Below, in pieces: positions 1 to 5,143 of a stretch of DNA of 8,150 nt. The notes under the pieces are model-generated. The model was not told where the DNA came from, ran no database searches, and was given only the letters and a program-made list of their open reading frames with translations. Source of the DNA: Deltaproteobacteria bacterium (lineage in GTDB: Bacteria > Desulfobacterota > DSM-4660 > Desulfatiglandales > HGW-15); assembly GCA_016929815.1 (NCBI GenBank), contig JAFGIC010000398.1:1-8150 (forward strand), in the 5' to 3' direction. Position numbers and translations under genes: made by a program. Within the stretch, counting starts at the first letter, position 1. Each line of letters opens with the position of its first letter.

Positions 1-129
1 TCCGGTATCAAAAAGGATTTTACAGCATGGAAGCCTTATGAGACAGGAAAAACCCCAGGCGGGTTTAAGGCCGTTTTTTATTACCTTATTGTCATATATA
101 ATTTCAATCTTGGATGAGTTTTTATTCAT
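1..129 (-). CDS. MBL-fold metallo-hydrolase, N-terminal fragment (gene runs off left edge)
   Basis: Forty-three codons are visible, from an ATG at 127-129 to the window edge. The translation has a short beta strand ending in IYDN (residues 10-14), then GLKPAWGFSCLI (20-31), then KILFDTG (37-43). This matches the opening of metallo-beta-lactamase-fold proteins of the COG1237 type (7,8-dihydropterin-6-methyl-aminobenzene-phosphate synthase-like), in which a Trp-Gly-Phe-Ser segment is followed by the LFDTG strand. The HxHxDH metal-binding motif would lie beyond the edge, so catalytic competence cannot be judged. A GGGGTGA ribosome-binding site lies 8 nt before the ATG. The gene follows two DUF5320 genes in the same direction after a 168-bp gap, so it may be the fourth gene of that set or have its own promoter. 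Family assignment is fairly secure; substrate is unknown. Confidence 0.75.
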   Translation of the reverse strand, partial: MNKNSSKIEIIYDNKVIKNGLKPAWGFSCLIRLPCCKILFDTG

Positions 130-242
130 GTTATCAGTCACCCCGCTATCACACCGGCATAAAGACGATATTGAAATCAATACAATAAGGGCTTCAAAAG
201 ATCTGCGACGCGTTTGCTCACGTAATAATTCCGGCAAGGGAC

Positions 243-281
243 ACCGGGCCTGCAATGCTGATATCAATACAGACCCGGTGA
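243..281. repeat. Inverted repeat in the gap after the DUF5320 genes
   Basis: CACCGGG (243-249) and CCCGGTG (275-281) are exact inverted arms. Beyond one mismatch a further CTG/CAG pair extends the stem, and the loop contains TGATATCA. It lies between the stop of the second DUF5320 gene and the start of the MBL-fold gene. No T-tract follows on the minus strand, so it is not a clear intrinsic terminator. It could be a processing or stabilising hairpin. The rest of the 130-297 gap shows no convincing gene. Confidence 0.45.
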
Positions 282-297
282 GTTGTTTCTCCCTTTA

Positions 298-687
298 TCA
301 TGATTTAGATTCTTGTGATTCAAGTTCCTCAATACGTTTATTGATGGCGTCAAGTTCATCTTTCATTGCTCCGGCCTCATTTTTGAGGGAGACGACCTCA
401 TCTTCCGGTTTCATATAGTAGGGGTTCCCATAAGGTGCGTTATAGGTGGGCCCATACCATGCTCCGGCAGGGGGATAATAAGCTCCCTGCCAGCCAGTGC
501 CTCTTCCATATCCACGGCCCCAGCCGAGGCCGGGCCCGAATCCTCTTCCTTGCCACCGACCACGACCGATTCCGTATCCTCGTCCATAATAATTTCCGTA
601 GCCCGTGTAACCAGGGTTGCAATAGCCCCTGGCGCCACCTGTCATGGGACCTTCTCCCCTGGGTCCCGTTCCATCAAAACCTGGCAT
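298..687 (-). CDS. DUF5320 domain-containing Gly/Arg/Tyr-rich protein with C-terminal coiled coil
   Basis: This 129-residue protein starts with MPGFDGTGPRGEGPMTGG and GYC (Cys23), the signature of the DUF5320 family. Residues 26-75 are low-complexity Gly/Tyr/Arg/Trp (repeated GRG and GYG units), and 76-92 are Pro/Tyr-rich. Residues 93-126 form a charged heptad-like helix (EDEVVSLKNEAGAMKDELDA and onward) that probably makes a coiled coil. The start is the ATG at 685-687, placed 6 nt after AGGAGGTG; an in-frame GTG three codons upstream lies inside that site and is not credible as a start. The biochemical role of the family is unknown; members often sit beside DUF134 regulators and Fe-S or nitrogenase-cofactor-type genes, as here. 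It is the second of two paralogues, 65 bp downstream of the first. There is no signal peptide, so it is probably cytosolic. Confidence 0.85.
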   Translation of the reverse strand: MPGFDGTGPRGEGPMTGGARGYCNPGYTGYGNYYGRGYGIGRGRWQGRGFGPGLGWGRGYGRGTGWQGAYYPPAGAWYGPTYNAPYGNPYYMKPEDEVVSLKNEAGAMKDELDAINKRIEELESQESKS

Positions 688-752
688 AATCTTCACCTCC
701 TATTTAAAATTTAGTTATTATATTAATATGGCATATTTTTTATCATGGCGTT

Positions 753-1022
753 TTACCACCCTCTCCACGCAGGATAAAAACCCTGCCGTCCTATGCCCCT
801 CCCGTAGCCGAGGCCAAAACCGGGACCGAAACCCCTTCTGAAACCTCTGCCACGACCGAAACCCCGGCCACGTCCGAAACCTCGTCCATAACCCGGGCTC
901 CAATATCCGGGATAAGGCATCGCCGCCTGACCATAGGCGCCGGGATAAGTATAGCAGTATCCCAGCCCCCTTCCTGTCATGGGACCCATTCCGGCAGGCC
1001 CTGTTCCATCGAATCCAGGCAT
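753..1022 (-). CDS. DUF5320 domain-containing Gly/Arg-rich protein, short paralogue
   Basis: This is an 89-residue protein with the same head as its downstream neighbour: MPGFDGTGPAGMGPMTGRG followed by GYC (Cys23). Residues 44-80 are a run of RGFGRG-type repeats (GRGFGRGRGFGRGRGFRRGF), and the protein ends in PAWRGW. It lacks the C-terminal coiled coil of the 129-residue paralogue. The start is the ATG at 1020-1022, 7 nt after an AAAGGAGGTG ribosome-binding site; the longer open frame upstream runs back into the DUF134 gene and is not coding. It begins 25 bp after the DUF134 stop, so the two are almost certainly co-transcribed. Function is unknown. The near-identical heads suggest a tandem duplication followed by divergence of the tail. 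Confidence 0.85.
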   Translation of the reverse strand: MPGFDGTGPAGMGPMTGRGLGYCYTYPGAYGQAAMPYPGYWSPGYGRGFGRGRGFGRGRGFRRGFGPGFGLGYGRGIGRQGFYPAWRGW

Positions 1023-1047
1023 ATATAACACCTCCTTTCCTTTAAAT

Positions 1048-1380
1048 TCAGCCTCCCCAGCTACGGCCATGGCGTCCTCTTCTCGCAGGCGGAACAACAA
1101 AATTTCCGCCCTCGATCCTGAGGGTCTTCCCCATAACAAGCGCATCAGCAACAACGGTCCTTGCCTCTGCCAGAATCCTGCCGAAGGTTTGCCTTGAAAC
1201 GTTCATCAACCTGGAAGCAGTCTCCTGATCCAGCCTTTGATAATCTATCATTCTGATGGCCTCCAGCCCCTCTATGGGAAGAAAGGCCTCCTGCCTCCCC
1301 AAGGGAGGAATGCTGTTCGGCACAAAGACGTCAGCTATGGGATGCCCCTGAACAAATCTGATCTTTCTGGGTCTCGGCAT
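1048..1380 (-). CDS. DUF134 / UPF0251 family DNA-binding regulator
   Basis: A 110-residue protein opening with MPRPRKIRFV, the usual start of DUF134 (UPF0251) proteins, which are about 100 residues long. Residues 37-72 carry the core: IEGLEAIRMIDYQ, then the helix-turn-helix LDQETASRLMNVSRQTFGRI, similar to sigma region 4/LuxR-type helices. Residues 73-97 (ARTVVADALVMGKTLRIEGG) close the domain, and the tail is basic (ARRGRHGRSWGG). The start ATG at 1378-1380 is preceded by AGGAG. It is the first gene of a minus-strand set that continues into two DUF5320 genes, and it sits behind a recognisable sigma-70 promoter with a palindrome just upstream. The simplest inference is an autoregulator that also controls the divergent genes. 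Its DNA target and any ligand are not established by the sequence. Confidence 0.9.
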   Translation of the reverse strand: MPRPRKIRFVQGHPIADVFVPNSIPPLGRQEAFLPIEGLEAIRMIDYQRLDQETASRLMNVSRQTFGRILAEARTVVADALVMGKTLRIEGGNFVVPPARRGRHGRSWGG

Positions 1381-1408
1381 TTAATACTCCTGTTATGATC
1401 TTACGCTC

Positions 1409-1438
1409 ATAATACAGCCTTTTATAATCAATAGTCAA
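1409..1438 (-). promoter_or_regulatory. Sigma-70 promoter for the DUF134/DUF5320 genes
   Basis: Read on the minus strand, TTGACT (1438-1433) is a 5/6 match to the -35 consensus and TATTAT (1414-1409) a 5/6 match to the -10 consensus, with an 18-nt spacer. The start of transcription would fall near 1402, giving a leader of about 20 nt before the DUF134 ATG. An A-rich run lies upstream of the -35 box. Confidence 0.65.
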
Positions 1439-1447
1439 GATTTTTTT

Positions 1448-1461
1448 TGAGCATATGCTCA
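1448..1461. promoter_or_regulatory. Perfect 14-bp palindrome, candidate operator
   Basis: TGAGCATATGCTCA is an exact palindrome centred about 52 bp upstream of the predicted transcription start of the DUF134 gene and 10 bp upstream of its -35 box. That position suits an activator or an upstream operator. The adjacent DUF134 protein is the obvious candidate to bind it, but this is inference from position. Confidence 0.5.
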
Positions 1462-1634
1462 TTTTAGAAATATACCGTAAGCCGGATCAGTTGCCTGCCT
1501 GAGTATCGTATATGCAACTCTATTTCTGTGTTTAAGTAGCATAAAAGCAACACACCTTTTCCAGCATGATAAGATGTAATCTTTACAAACCTATTATTAT
1601 CGGCAGGTTACTCAGACCTTTTGTCGGGATTTAA

Positions 1635-1663
1635 TTGGCATAAATAATGCTGTATTTTATATA
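1635..1663 (+). promoter_or_regulatory. Candidate plus-strand promoter (sigma-70 and/or sigma-54-like)
   Basis: TTGGCA (1635-1640) and TATATA (1658-1663) are separated by exactly 17 nt, a plausible sigma-70 pair (5/6 and 4/6 matches). The same DNA also reads as a sigma-54-like element: GG at 1637-1638 and GC at 1649-1650 with the required 10 nt between them, within TTGGCAT...ATGCT. Sequence alone does not separate the two readings. It lies about 220 bp upstream of the first plus-strand gene. Confidence 0.35.
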
Positions 1664-1880
1664 AAGACAGACATTCAGGCATTATAAATTTCTTACTGGA
1701 AATTCCGATAGAGATATAGTAATATTTTTTTGATAATCACTATATAGCCAGGGAGAGATTTGAGCATTTAAAATCCTAATAACGGTTTATGGATAGATGC
1801 AGGGTGTTTATTTGCCGACATTGATAACCTAAGGGTAAATTTAATGTTCTGAAGACCGATTTTAAGGAGCCGGGAAAGAA

Positions 1881-2324
1881 TTGAGCGAAGACGAACTGGA
1901 TGATTTTGCAGAAAAGATGCAGGCCCAAATCTATGAAGAGACCAGAGAAGCCTATGGTGAAATTGCTTTTCAAAGATGGATGAATATCCTATACATGGGG
2001 CCGATGGAAAACCCGGACGGCTATGCAAGGGTGACAGGTACATGCGGCGACACGATTGAGATCTTTTTAAAATTTGAGAATGACCATGTCATTGATGCGT
2101 CATTCACGACCGACGGGTGCGGCGGGAGCGCCGTGTGCGGTTCATTTGCGGCGGAACTTGCAATAGGCAAGACCCCTGATGATCTGATCGAGGTCACAGG
2201 TGAAGAGATAATAAAGGTACTCGGTCGTTTCCCTAAGGAGGATCAGCATTGCTGTTTTCTCGCTGCTGAGACCCTGCAGGAAGCGCTGAATAACTACATG
2301 ATTAAACAAACAAAAAAAACATAA
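1881..2324 (+). CDS. NifU/IscU-like iron-sulfur cluster scaffold protein (paralogue 1)
   Basis: This 147-residue protein matches the NifU N-terminal/IscU scaffold fold, which assembles Fe-S clusters on three conserved cysteines. The ligand set is visible: C55 with D57 (TGTCGDTIEI, residues 52-61), C80 (TTDGCGGSAVCGS, 77-89) and H123-C124 (EDQHCCFLAAETL). C86 and C125 are additional. An acidic N-terminal extension of about 45 residues precedes the domain core, which starts at NPDGYARVTG. The start is TTG at 1881, 11 nt after AAGGAG; the next in-frame Met (M13) has no better site. No cysteine desulfurase lies nearby. Seventeen base pairs separate it from the next gene, so they are co-transcribed. 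A second scaffold of the same family closes the operon. Delivery targets are unknown. Confidence 0.85.
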   Translation: MSEDELDDFAEKMQAQIYEETREAYGEIAFQRWMNILYMGPMENPDGYARVTGTCGDTIEIFLKFENDHVIDASFTTDGCGGSAVCGSFAAELAIGKTPDDLIEVTGEEIIKVLGRFPKEDQHCCFLAAETLQEALNNYMIKQTKKT

Positions 2325-2341
2325 AAAAAGGAGAGAATCAT

Positions 2342-2620
2342 ATGCCAAGAGGAGATGGAACAGGACCGAGAGGACAGGGTGCCGGAACAGGCAGAGGAAT
2401 GGGAAGAAGTGGCGGCGCAGGGAGAGGCGCCGGCGGAGGCAGAGGTATGGGCGCAGGAACCGGCTCCGGAGGCGGCATGGGCCGTGGGGGCGGTTACGCA
2501 GCAGGTCCTGGAGGATACTGCGTGTGCCCGAAATGCGGAGAAAAGGTCACTCATCAGCTGGGGACTCCCTGCTATGATCTGCAATGTCCCAAATGCGGCA
2601 CAGCCATGACAAGAGGATAA
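2342..2620 (+). CDS. Gly-rich small protein with C-terminal zinc-ribbon-like Cys cluster
   Basis: A 92-residue protein. Residues 1-55 are almost entirely Gly, Arg, Ala and Met (start MPRGDGTGPRGQGAGTGRG), and residues 60-87 hold six cysteines in two knuckles: CVCPKCGEKV (C60, C62, C65) and PCYDLQCPKCG (C77, C82, C85). This suggests a rubredoxin-like or zinc-ribbon metal site. The head MPRGDGTGP closely resembles the MPGFDGTGP head of the DUF5320 proteins encoded divergently. An AAAGGAGAG ribosome-binding site lies 7 nt before the ATG. DNA of the Gly-rich part is much more GC-rich than its surroundings, as expected from its codons. The specific function is unknown; a metal-binding accessory role is inferred from the cysteines and neighbours. 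Confidence 0.8.
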   Translation: MPRGDGTGPRGQGAGTGRGMGRSGGAGRGAGGGRGMGAGTGSGGGMGRGGGYAAGPGGYCVCPKCGEKVTHQLGTPCYDLQCPKCGTAMTRG

Positions 2621-2682
2621 TCCATTCAGAGTCGATATCGGAATCTTAAATCAGGCCCAGGCTGAATACCAGGATTATTCAA

Positions 2683-3519
2683 ATGAATACGTATATGGAT
2701 TGTATCCCATGTTTTTTGTCTCAAGCACTCAGGGCGGCGAGAATAGCCACGGAGGATGAAATTAAGATCAGAAAGACCCTTGATGAAATAGGGATGATGA
2801 TCAAGGATATCCCCTTCAGTAGCCCTCCTCCGGAAACAGGAAGAATAATATACCGCAAAATCAGGGAAATCACGGGCAATCTTGATCCCTATCTGGAAAT
2901 AAAGAAGGAGAGCAATAATAAGGCGCTTCTGCTTTACCCCTCGTTAAAAAACAAGGTTGAAAATTCCGATGACAGGCTGTTAACGGCAATCAAGATTGCC
3001 ATAGCCGGAAATGTGATCGATTACGGCATCAACCATAGGATTGATCTTATAAAAAATGTGGAAGAAACACTCGAAAAGGATTTTGCCGTATGTGATTATG
3101 CGGCCTTCAAGTCCCGTTTGAATGAGGCCGATGAGATCCTTTACATCTGCGATAACGCCGGGGAATGCGTCTTTGACAGGGTGCTTATAGAGGAATTAAA
3201 AAGGCCTGTGACATACGTTGTAAGGGGAAGGCCGGTAATAAATGACGCTACATATGAAGACGCCATACGTGCCGGGATAGATAAGGTTGCCGACATATTA
3301 TCATCAGGCACAGATGCGCCTGGCGCCGTCCTTTCCACATGCAGCGAAGAATTCATAAAGGTTTACGACAACTCAAATTTTATAATAAGTAAAGGACAGG
3401 GGAATTATGAGGCCTTATCCTCTGAAAAACGCCCCATTTCTTTTCTTTTAAAGGCCAAATGCAGGGTGATCGCGGAAAATATAGGTGTTAATGAAGGTGA
3501 TATTGTATTAAAAGGTTAG
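2683..3519 (+). CDS. DUF89 / ARMT1-like metal-dependent phosphatase family protein
   Basis: This 278-residue protein belongs to the DUF89 (ARMT1-like, damage-control phosphatase) family, bacterial/archaeal subfamily with an N-terminal Cys pair. Visible motifs are CIPCF (C7, C10), AGNVIDYG (108-115), YICDNAGE (154-161, with the D157-N158 metal-site pair), FDR (164-166), RGRPVINDAT (181-190) and GQGNYE (238-243). Characterised DUF89 members are metal-dependent phosphatases that hydrolyse damaged or overflow phosphometabolites; the substrate here cannot be read from the sequence. Length fits the subfamily. The start ATG has only a weak AGGA upstream, which suggests moderate translation. It lies 62 bp after the zinc-ribbon gene and 25 bp before the next small gene, inside the operon that begins with a NifU-like scaffold. 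Confidence 0.85.
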   Translation: MNTYMDCIPCFLSQALRAARIATEDEIKIRKTLDEIGMMIKDIPFSSPPPETGRIIYRKIREITGNLDPYLEIKKESNNKALLLYPSLKNKVENSDDRLLTAIKIAIAGNVIDYGINHRIDLIKNVEETLEKDFAVCDYAAFKSRLNEADEILYICDNAGECVFDRVLIEELKRPVTYVVRGRPVINDATYEDAIRAGIDKVADILSSGTDAPGAVLSTCSEEFIKVYDNSNFIISKGQGNYEALSSEKRPISFLLKAKCRVIAENIGVNEGDIVLKG

Positions 3520-3544
3520 GCGTCACTGGGAAAAAGAGGATACC

Positions 3545-3700
3545 ATGAAAATTGATATGGAAGATCACGGCAATGCATTACATTTAAAAATGGCCTCAAA
3601 AAAGAAAAGAGTCGATGACTCAGGATTTTTAAAACGATTTTTAAAATGGCTGGCACGGGGAGCGGAGCAGTCCCCAAAAAACGGTGTCTGTCGTACATGA
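3545..3700 (+). CDS. Small 51-residue basic protein with amphipathic helix, unrecognised
   Basis: An ATG at 3545, 4 nt after AGAGGA, opens a 51-codon frame ending at TGA 3698-3700. The N-terminal third is polar (MKIDMEDHGNALHLKM), followed by the basic run KKKR (19-22). A cationic amphipathic segment, GFLKRFLKWLARGAEQS (27-43), comes next, and the tail is KNGVCRT with a single Cys near the end. There is no signal peptide or long hydrophobic span. The helix alternates Phe/Leu/Trp with Lys/Arg in a way that suggests membrane-surface, nucleic-acid or partner-protein binding. The gene fills the space between the DUF89 and zinc-finger genes without overlap, and has its own ribosome-binding site. 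No family is recognised; a real small gene is likely but unproven. Confidence 0.55.
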   Translation: MKIDMEDHGNALHLKMASKKKRVDDSGFLKRFLKWLARGAEQSPKNGVCRT

Positions 3701-3764
3701 CGGATTAAATATTAAAACCCTGCCGGTCGGCGGAGATTCTGAAGATAATAAATCGGTGATATAT

Positions 3765-4121
3765 ATGCGGTGTGACAGATGCGGGGCCATCATAGTTGAT
3801 GGTGAAGAAAGAGAGCTTAACGGGCAGATCCTGTGCGAAGACTGCTATATGGACCTCGTGTCCCCGCTGAAGGCATGCGACCCCTGGGCCGTATATAGCG
3901 CAAAATCCTTCAGCAGGAGTCAAGGCGATAACCTGAGCCTCACCCCTGTTCAGGAAAAGATTTTGGATATTTTAAAAAATGGACCCATTGAACCGGAGGC
4001 GCTTTCTGACAGATTGAAGATAAAGGCGACTGATCTGGAACGTGAATTTGCCGTATTGCGCCACATGGAAAAGATTAGAGGCGAGTTAAAAGACGGCAAA
4101 CGTTTTATCCGACTATGGTAA
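3765..4121 (+). CDS. Zinc-finger plus winged-helix protein
   Basis: A 118-residue protein in two parts. Residues 1-40 contain a LIM-like or treble-clef zinc site: MRCDRCG (C3, C6), then ILCEDCYMDL (C24, C27), followed by the phrase KACDPWAVYSAK (36-47), which I recall from small zinc-finger proteins of anaerobic Desulfobacterota. Residues 59-118 (LTPVQEKILDIL onward, ending KRFIRLW) look like a winged helix-turn-helix. This points to a metal-sensing or metal-dependent DNA-binding protein, or an adaptor. The frame stays open back to a GTG at 3684, but those 27 residues do not look like the family, lack a ribosome-binding site and overlap the upstream small gene. The ATG at 3765 is therefore preferred, although its own site (GGTGAT) is weak. 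Regulatory targets are unknown. Confidence 0.75.
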   Translation: MRCDRCGAIIVDGEERELNGQILCEDCYMDLVSPLKACDPWAVYSAKSFSRSQGDNLSLTPVQEKILDILKNGPIEPEALSDRLKIKATDLEREFAVLRHMEKIRGELKDGKRFIRLW

Positions 4122-4159
4122 TAGAAAAAACGAACAATAAAAAAGGAGTAAGATTTTAT

Positions 4160-4570
4160 ATGGCGCAAATGACGGAACGCATGAAAGAACTTTTTGAAAA
4201 AGTTAACACAGCTATAATGGCTACTTCAACGAAGGATGGTATGCCTAATGCCGTCCCGATCGGTGCTAAAAGGATCATCGACCCTCAGACGGTCCTTGTA
4301 TCCGACCAGTTCTTCAACAAGACTATTGAAAATATTCGCGCAAATCCGAAGGCATCCCTGATGTACTGGGAAGGTCATGAAGGATATCAATTAAAGGGAA
4401 CAGTAACCGTAGAGACCGCCGGAAGCAGATTCGATGAGACAGCCCGCTGGATCGAAGGCAGGGGCAAAGAAATAGGGTTTCCCCTGAAATCCAAGGGTGC
4501 AGTCATTCTAAATATAGAGGAGATCTACGCCATAGGGCCAGGCCCCAAGGCAGGAAGAAAGCTGGCTTAA
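4160..4570 (+). CDS. Pyridoxamine 5'-phosphate oxidase-family flavin-binding protein
   Basis: This 136-residue protein has the FMN-binding split-barrel pattern of small PPOX-family proteins. MTERMKELFEKVN is followed by the first strand pair AIMATSTKDGMPNAVPIG (18-35), then VLVSDQFFNKTIENIRANPK (45-64), the strand ASLMYW (65-70), GYQLKGTVTVE (75-85) and the closing AVILNIEEIYAIGPGP (114-129). It is too short and too divergent to be the biosynthetic PdxH. The family includes flavin reductases and F420- or FMN-binding proteins; the redox partner is unknown. The ATG at 4160 follows AAGGAG with 11 nt spacing. An in-frame start at 4115 overlaps the previous gene and lacks a site. It sits between the winged-helix gene and the second scaffold in the same operon, which makes a redox accessory role plausible. 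Confidence 0.85.
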   Translation: MAQMTERMKELFEKVNTAIMATSTKDGMPNAVPIGAKRIIDPQTVLVSDQFFNKTIENIRANPKASLMYWEGHEGYQLKGTVTVETAGSRFDETARWIEGRGKEIGFPLKSKGAVILNIEEIYAIGPGPKAGRKLA

Positions 4571-4601
4571 GATAGAATTATAATAGAATTAAGCCTTTTT
4601 T
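4564..4601 (+). terminator. Weak hairpin with T-run after the PPOX gene
   Basis: GGCTTAA (4564-4570) pairs with TTAAGCC (4589-4595) around an 18-nt AT-rich loop, followed directly by TTTTTT. The left arm overlaps the PPOX stop codon. The stem is short, so it probably acts as a partial terminator that lowers expression of the second scaffold gene rather than ending the operon. Confidence 0.45.
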
Positions 4602-4624
4602 ATTATTTTTGGAGCATAAAATAT

Positions 4625-5029
4625 ATGGAGTTAGTTGATATTCTGAATATTATCTCAAGGGTCCCCGATCACGCACGGAACCCTCGCAATCACGGCCCGC
4701 TTAGGGAATTCAACGGGCATGCCCGCATTACAGGCCCCTGCGGGGACACGATGGAATTCTGGCTTCACGCTAACGGTGGCGTGGTGGAGCAGATCGGTTT
4801 TACTACAACCGGATGCAGTTCATCCCTTGCATGCGGAAGCATGACGACATGCATGGCAAAGGGTAAAGACATTAGAGAGATACTGGACTTGCAGCAGAAG
4901 GACATCCTAGAGGCACTGGGTGGCGTGCCCAAAGAAAGCGAACACTGCGCCCTCCTCTCGACAAATACCCTGAAGGCTGCGTGCGAAAATTACCTTAATC
5001 ACAGCACGGATACAGAAAAGGAGGGATAA
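4625..5029 (+). CDS. NifU/IscU-like iron-sulfur cluster scaffold protein (paralogue 2)
   Basis: A second NifU N-terminal/IscU-type scaffold, 134 residues. The ligand set is C39 with D41 (TGPCGDTMEFW, 37-47), C64 (TTTGCSSSLACGS, 60-72) and H107-C108 (ESEHCALLSTNTL). Additional cysteines are C70, C76 and C120. A short N-terminal helix and the phrase HARNPRNHGPL precede the core, closer to standard IscU/NifU than paralogue 1. The two share the layout (CGDT, GCxxSxxCGS, HC) but have diverged widely elsewhere. The start ATG follows GGAG by 10 nt. It is the last gene of the plus-strand row, 22 bp ahead of a strong terminator. A hairpin in the preceding gap may allow separate control. No IscS/NifS partner lies in the window. 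Confidence 0.88.
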   Translation: MELVDILNIISRVPDHARNPRNHGPLREFNGHARITGPCGDTMEFWLHANGGVVEQIGFTTTGCSSSLACGSMTTCMAKGKDIREILDLQQKDILEALGGVPKESEHCALLSTNTLKAACENYLNHSTDTEKEG

Positions 5030-5050
5030 GCCCTCCGAAAAAAACATTAT

Positions 5051-5080
5051 AAAGCCGATCTATTCAGGATCGGCTTTTTT
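5051..5080 (+). terminator. Strong intrinsic terminator ending the plus-strand operon
   Basis: AAAGCCGATC (5051-5060) and GATCGGCTTT (5068-5077) form a perfect 10-bp stem around a 7-nt loop, running into a T-tract (5075-5080). It lies between convergent genes. On the minus strand the stem is followed by ATAATG and then a run of T, so it may also stop transcription from the NuoG-like gene. Confidence 0.9.
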
Positions 5081-5098
5081 ATATTAATCAATATCATG

Positions 5099-5122
5099 CC
5101 GGAAATCTTATTAGCATTCCGG
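5099..5122. repeat. Short inverted repeat after the NuoG-like gene
   Basis: CCGGAA (5099-5104) and TTCCGG (5117-5122) are exact arms around a 12-nt loop, 21 bp beyond the stop of the minus-strand gene. No T-run follows, so it is at most an mRNA 3'-end stabilising hairpin. Confidence 0.35.
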
Positions 5123-5143
5123 GGTAGTATATTTATTCAATCC

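Larger units (their letters stand above)
1381..1880. other. Divergent intergenic control region, no gene seen
   Basis: This AT-rich 500-bp stretch separates the minus-strand DUF134 set from the plus-strand scaffold set. Open frames here are short, lack ribosome-binding sites and resemble nothing known. No tRNA, small RNA or riboswitch was recognised. It holds the promoter, palindrome and candidate plus-strand promoter listed separately, plus an isolated TGAGCAT at 1761-1767 that matches one half of the palindrome. The roughly 200 nt between the plus-strand promoter candidate and the first gene would be a long leader. Confidence 0.7.

Noticed and set aside
218..301. Minus-strand 27-codon frame overlapping the DUF5320 stop by ATGA
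   Set aside because: The overlap suggests coupling, but the peptide is very short, unrecognised, and lies in the inverted-repeat region.
38..418. Plus-strand 126-codon open frame
   Set aside because: It runs antisense through the MBL-fold start and the DUF5320 tail, is Ser-rich in the overlap, has no ribosome-binding site and resembles no family.
1023..1154. Upstream extension of the short DUF5320 frame to 1154
   Set aside because: It overlaps the DUF134 gene; the MPGFDGTGP head with a strong ribosome-binding site fixes the start at 1022.
1485..1617. CTGAGTA...TACTCAG inverted arms in the intergenic region
   Set aside because: Only 7 bp of pairing over more than 100 bp, with no supporting structure; likely chance.
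1768..2043. Minus-strand open frames opposite the first scaffold gene start
   Set aside because: Shadows of the plus-strand NifU-like gene, with no family resemblance or ribosome-binding site.
3684..3764. GTG start adding 27 residues to the zinc-finger protein
   Set aside because: No ribosome-binding site, overlap with the 51-residue gene, and the added residues do not look like the family's start.
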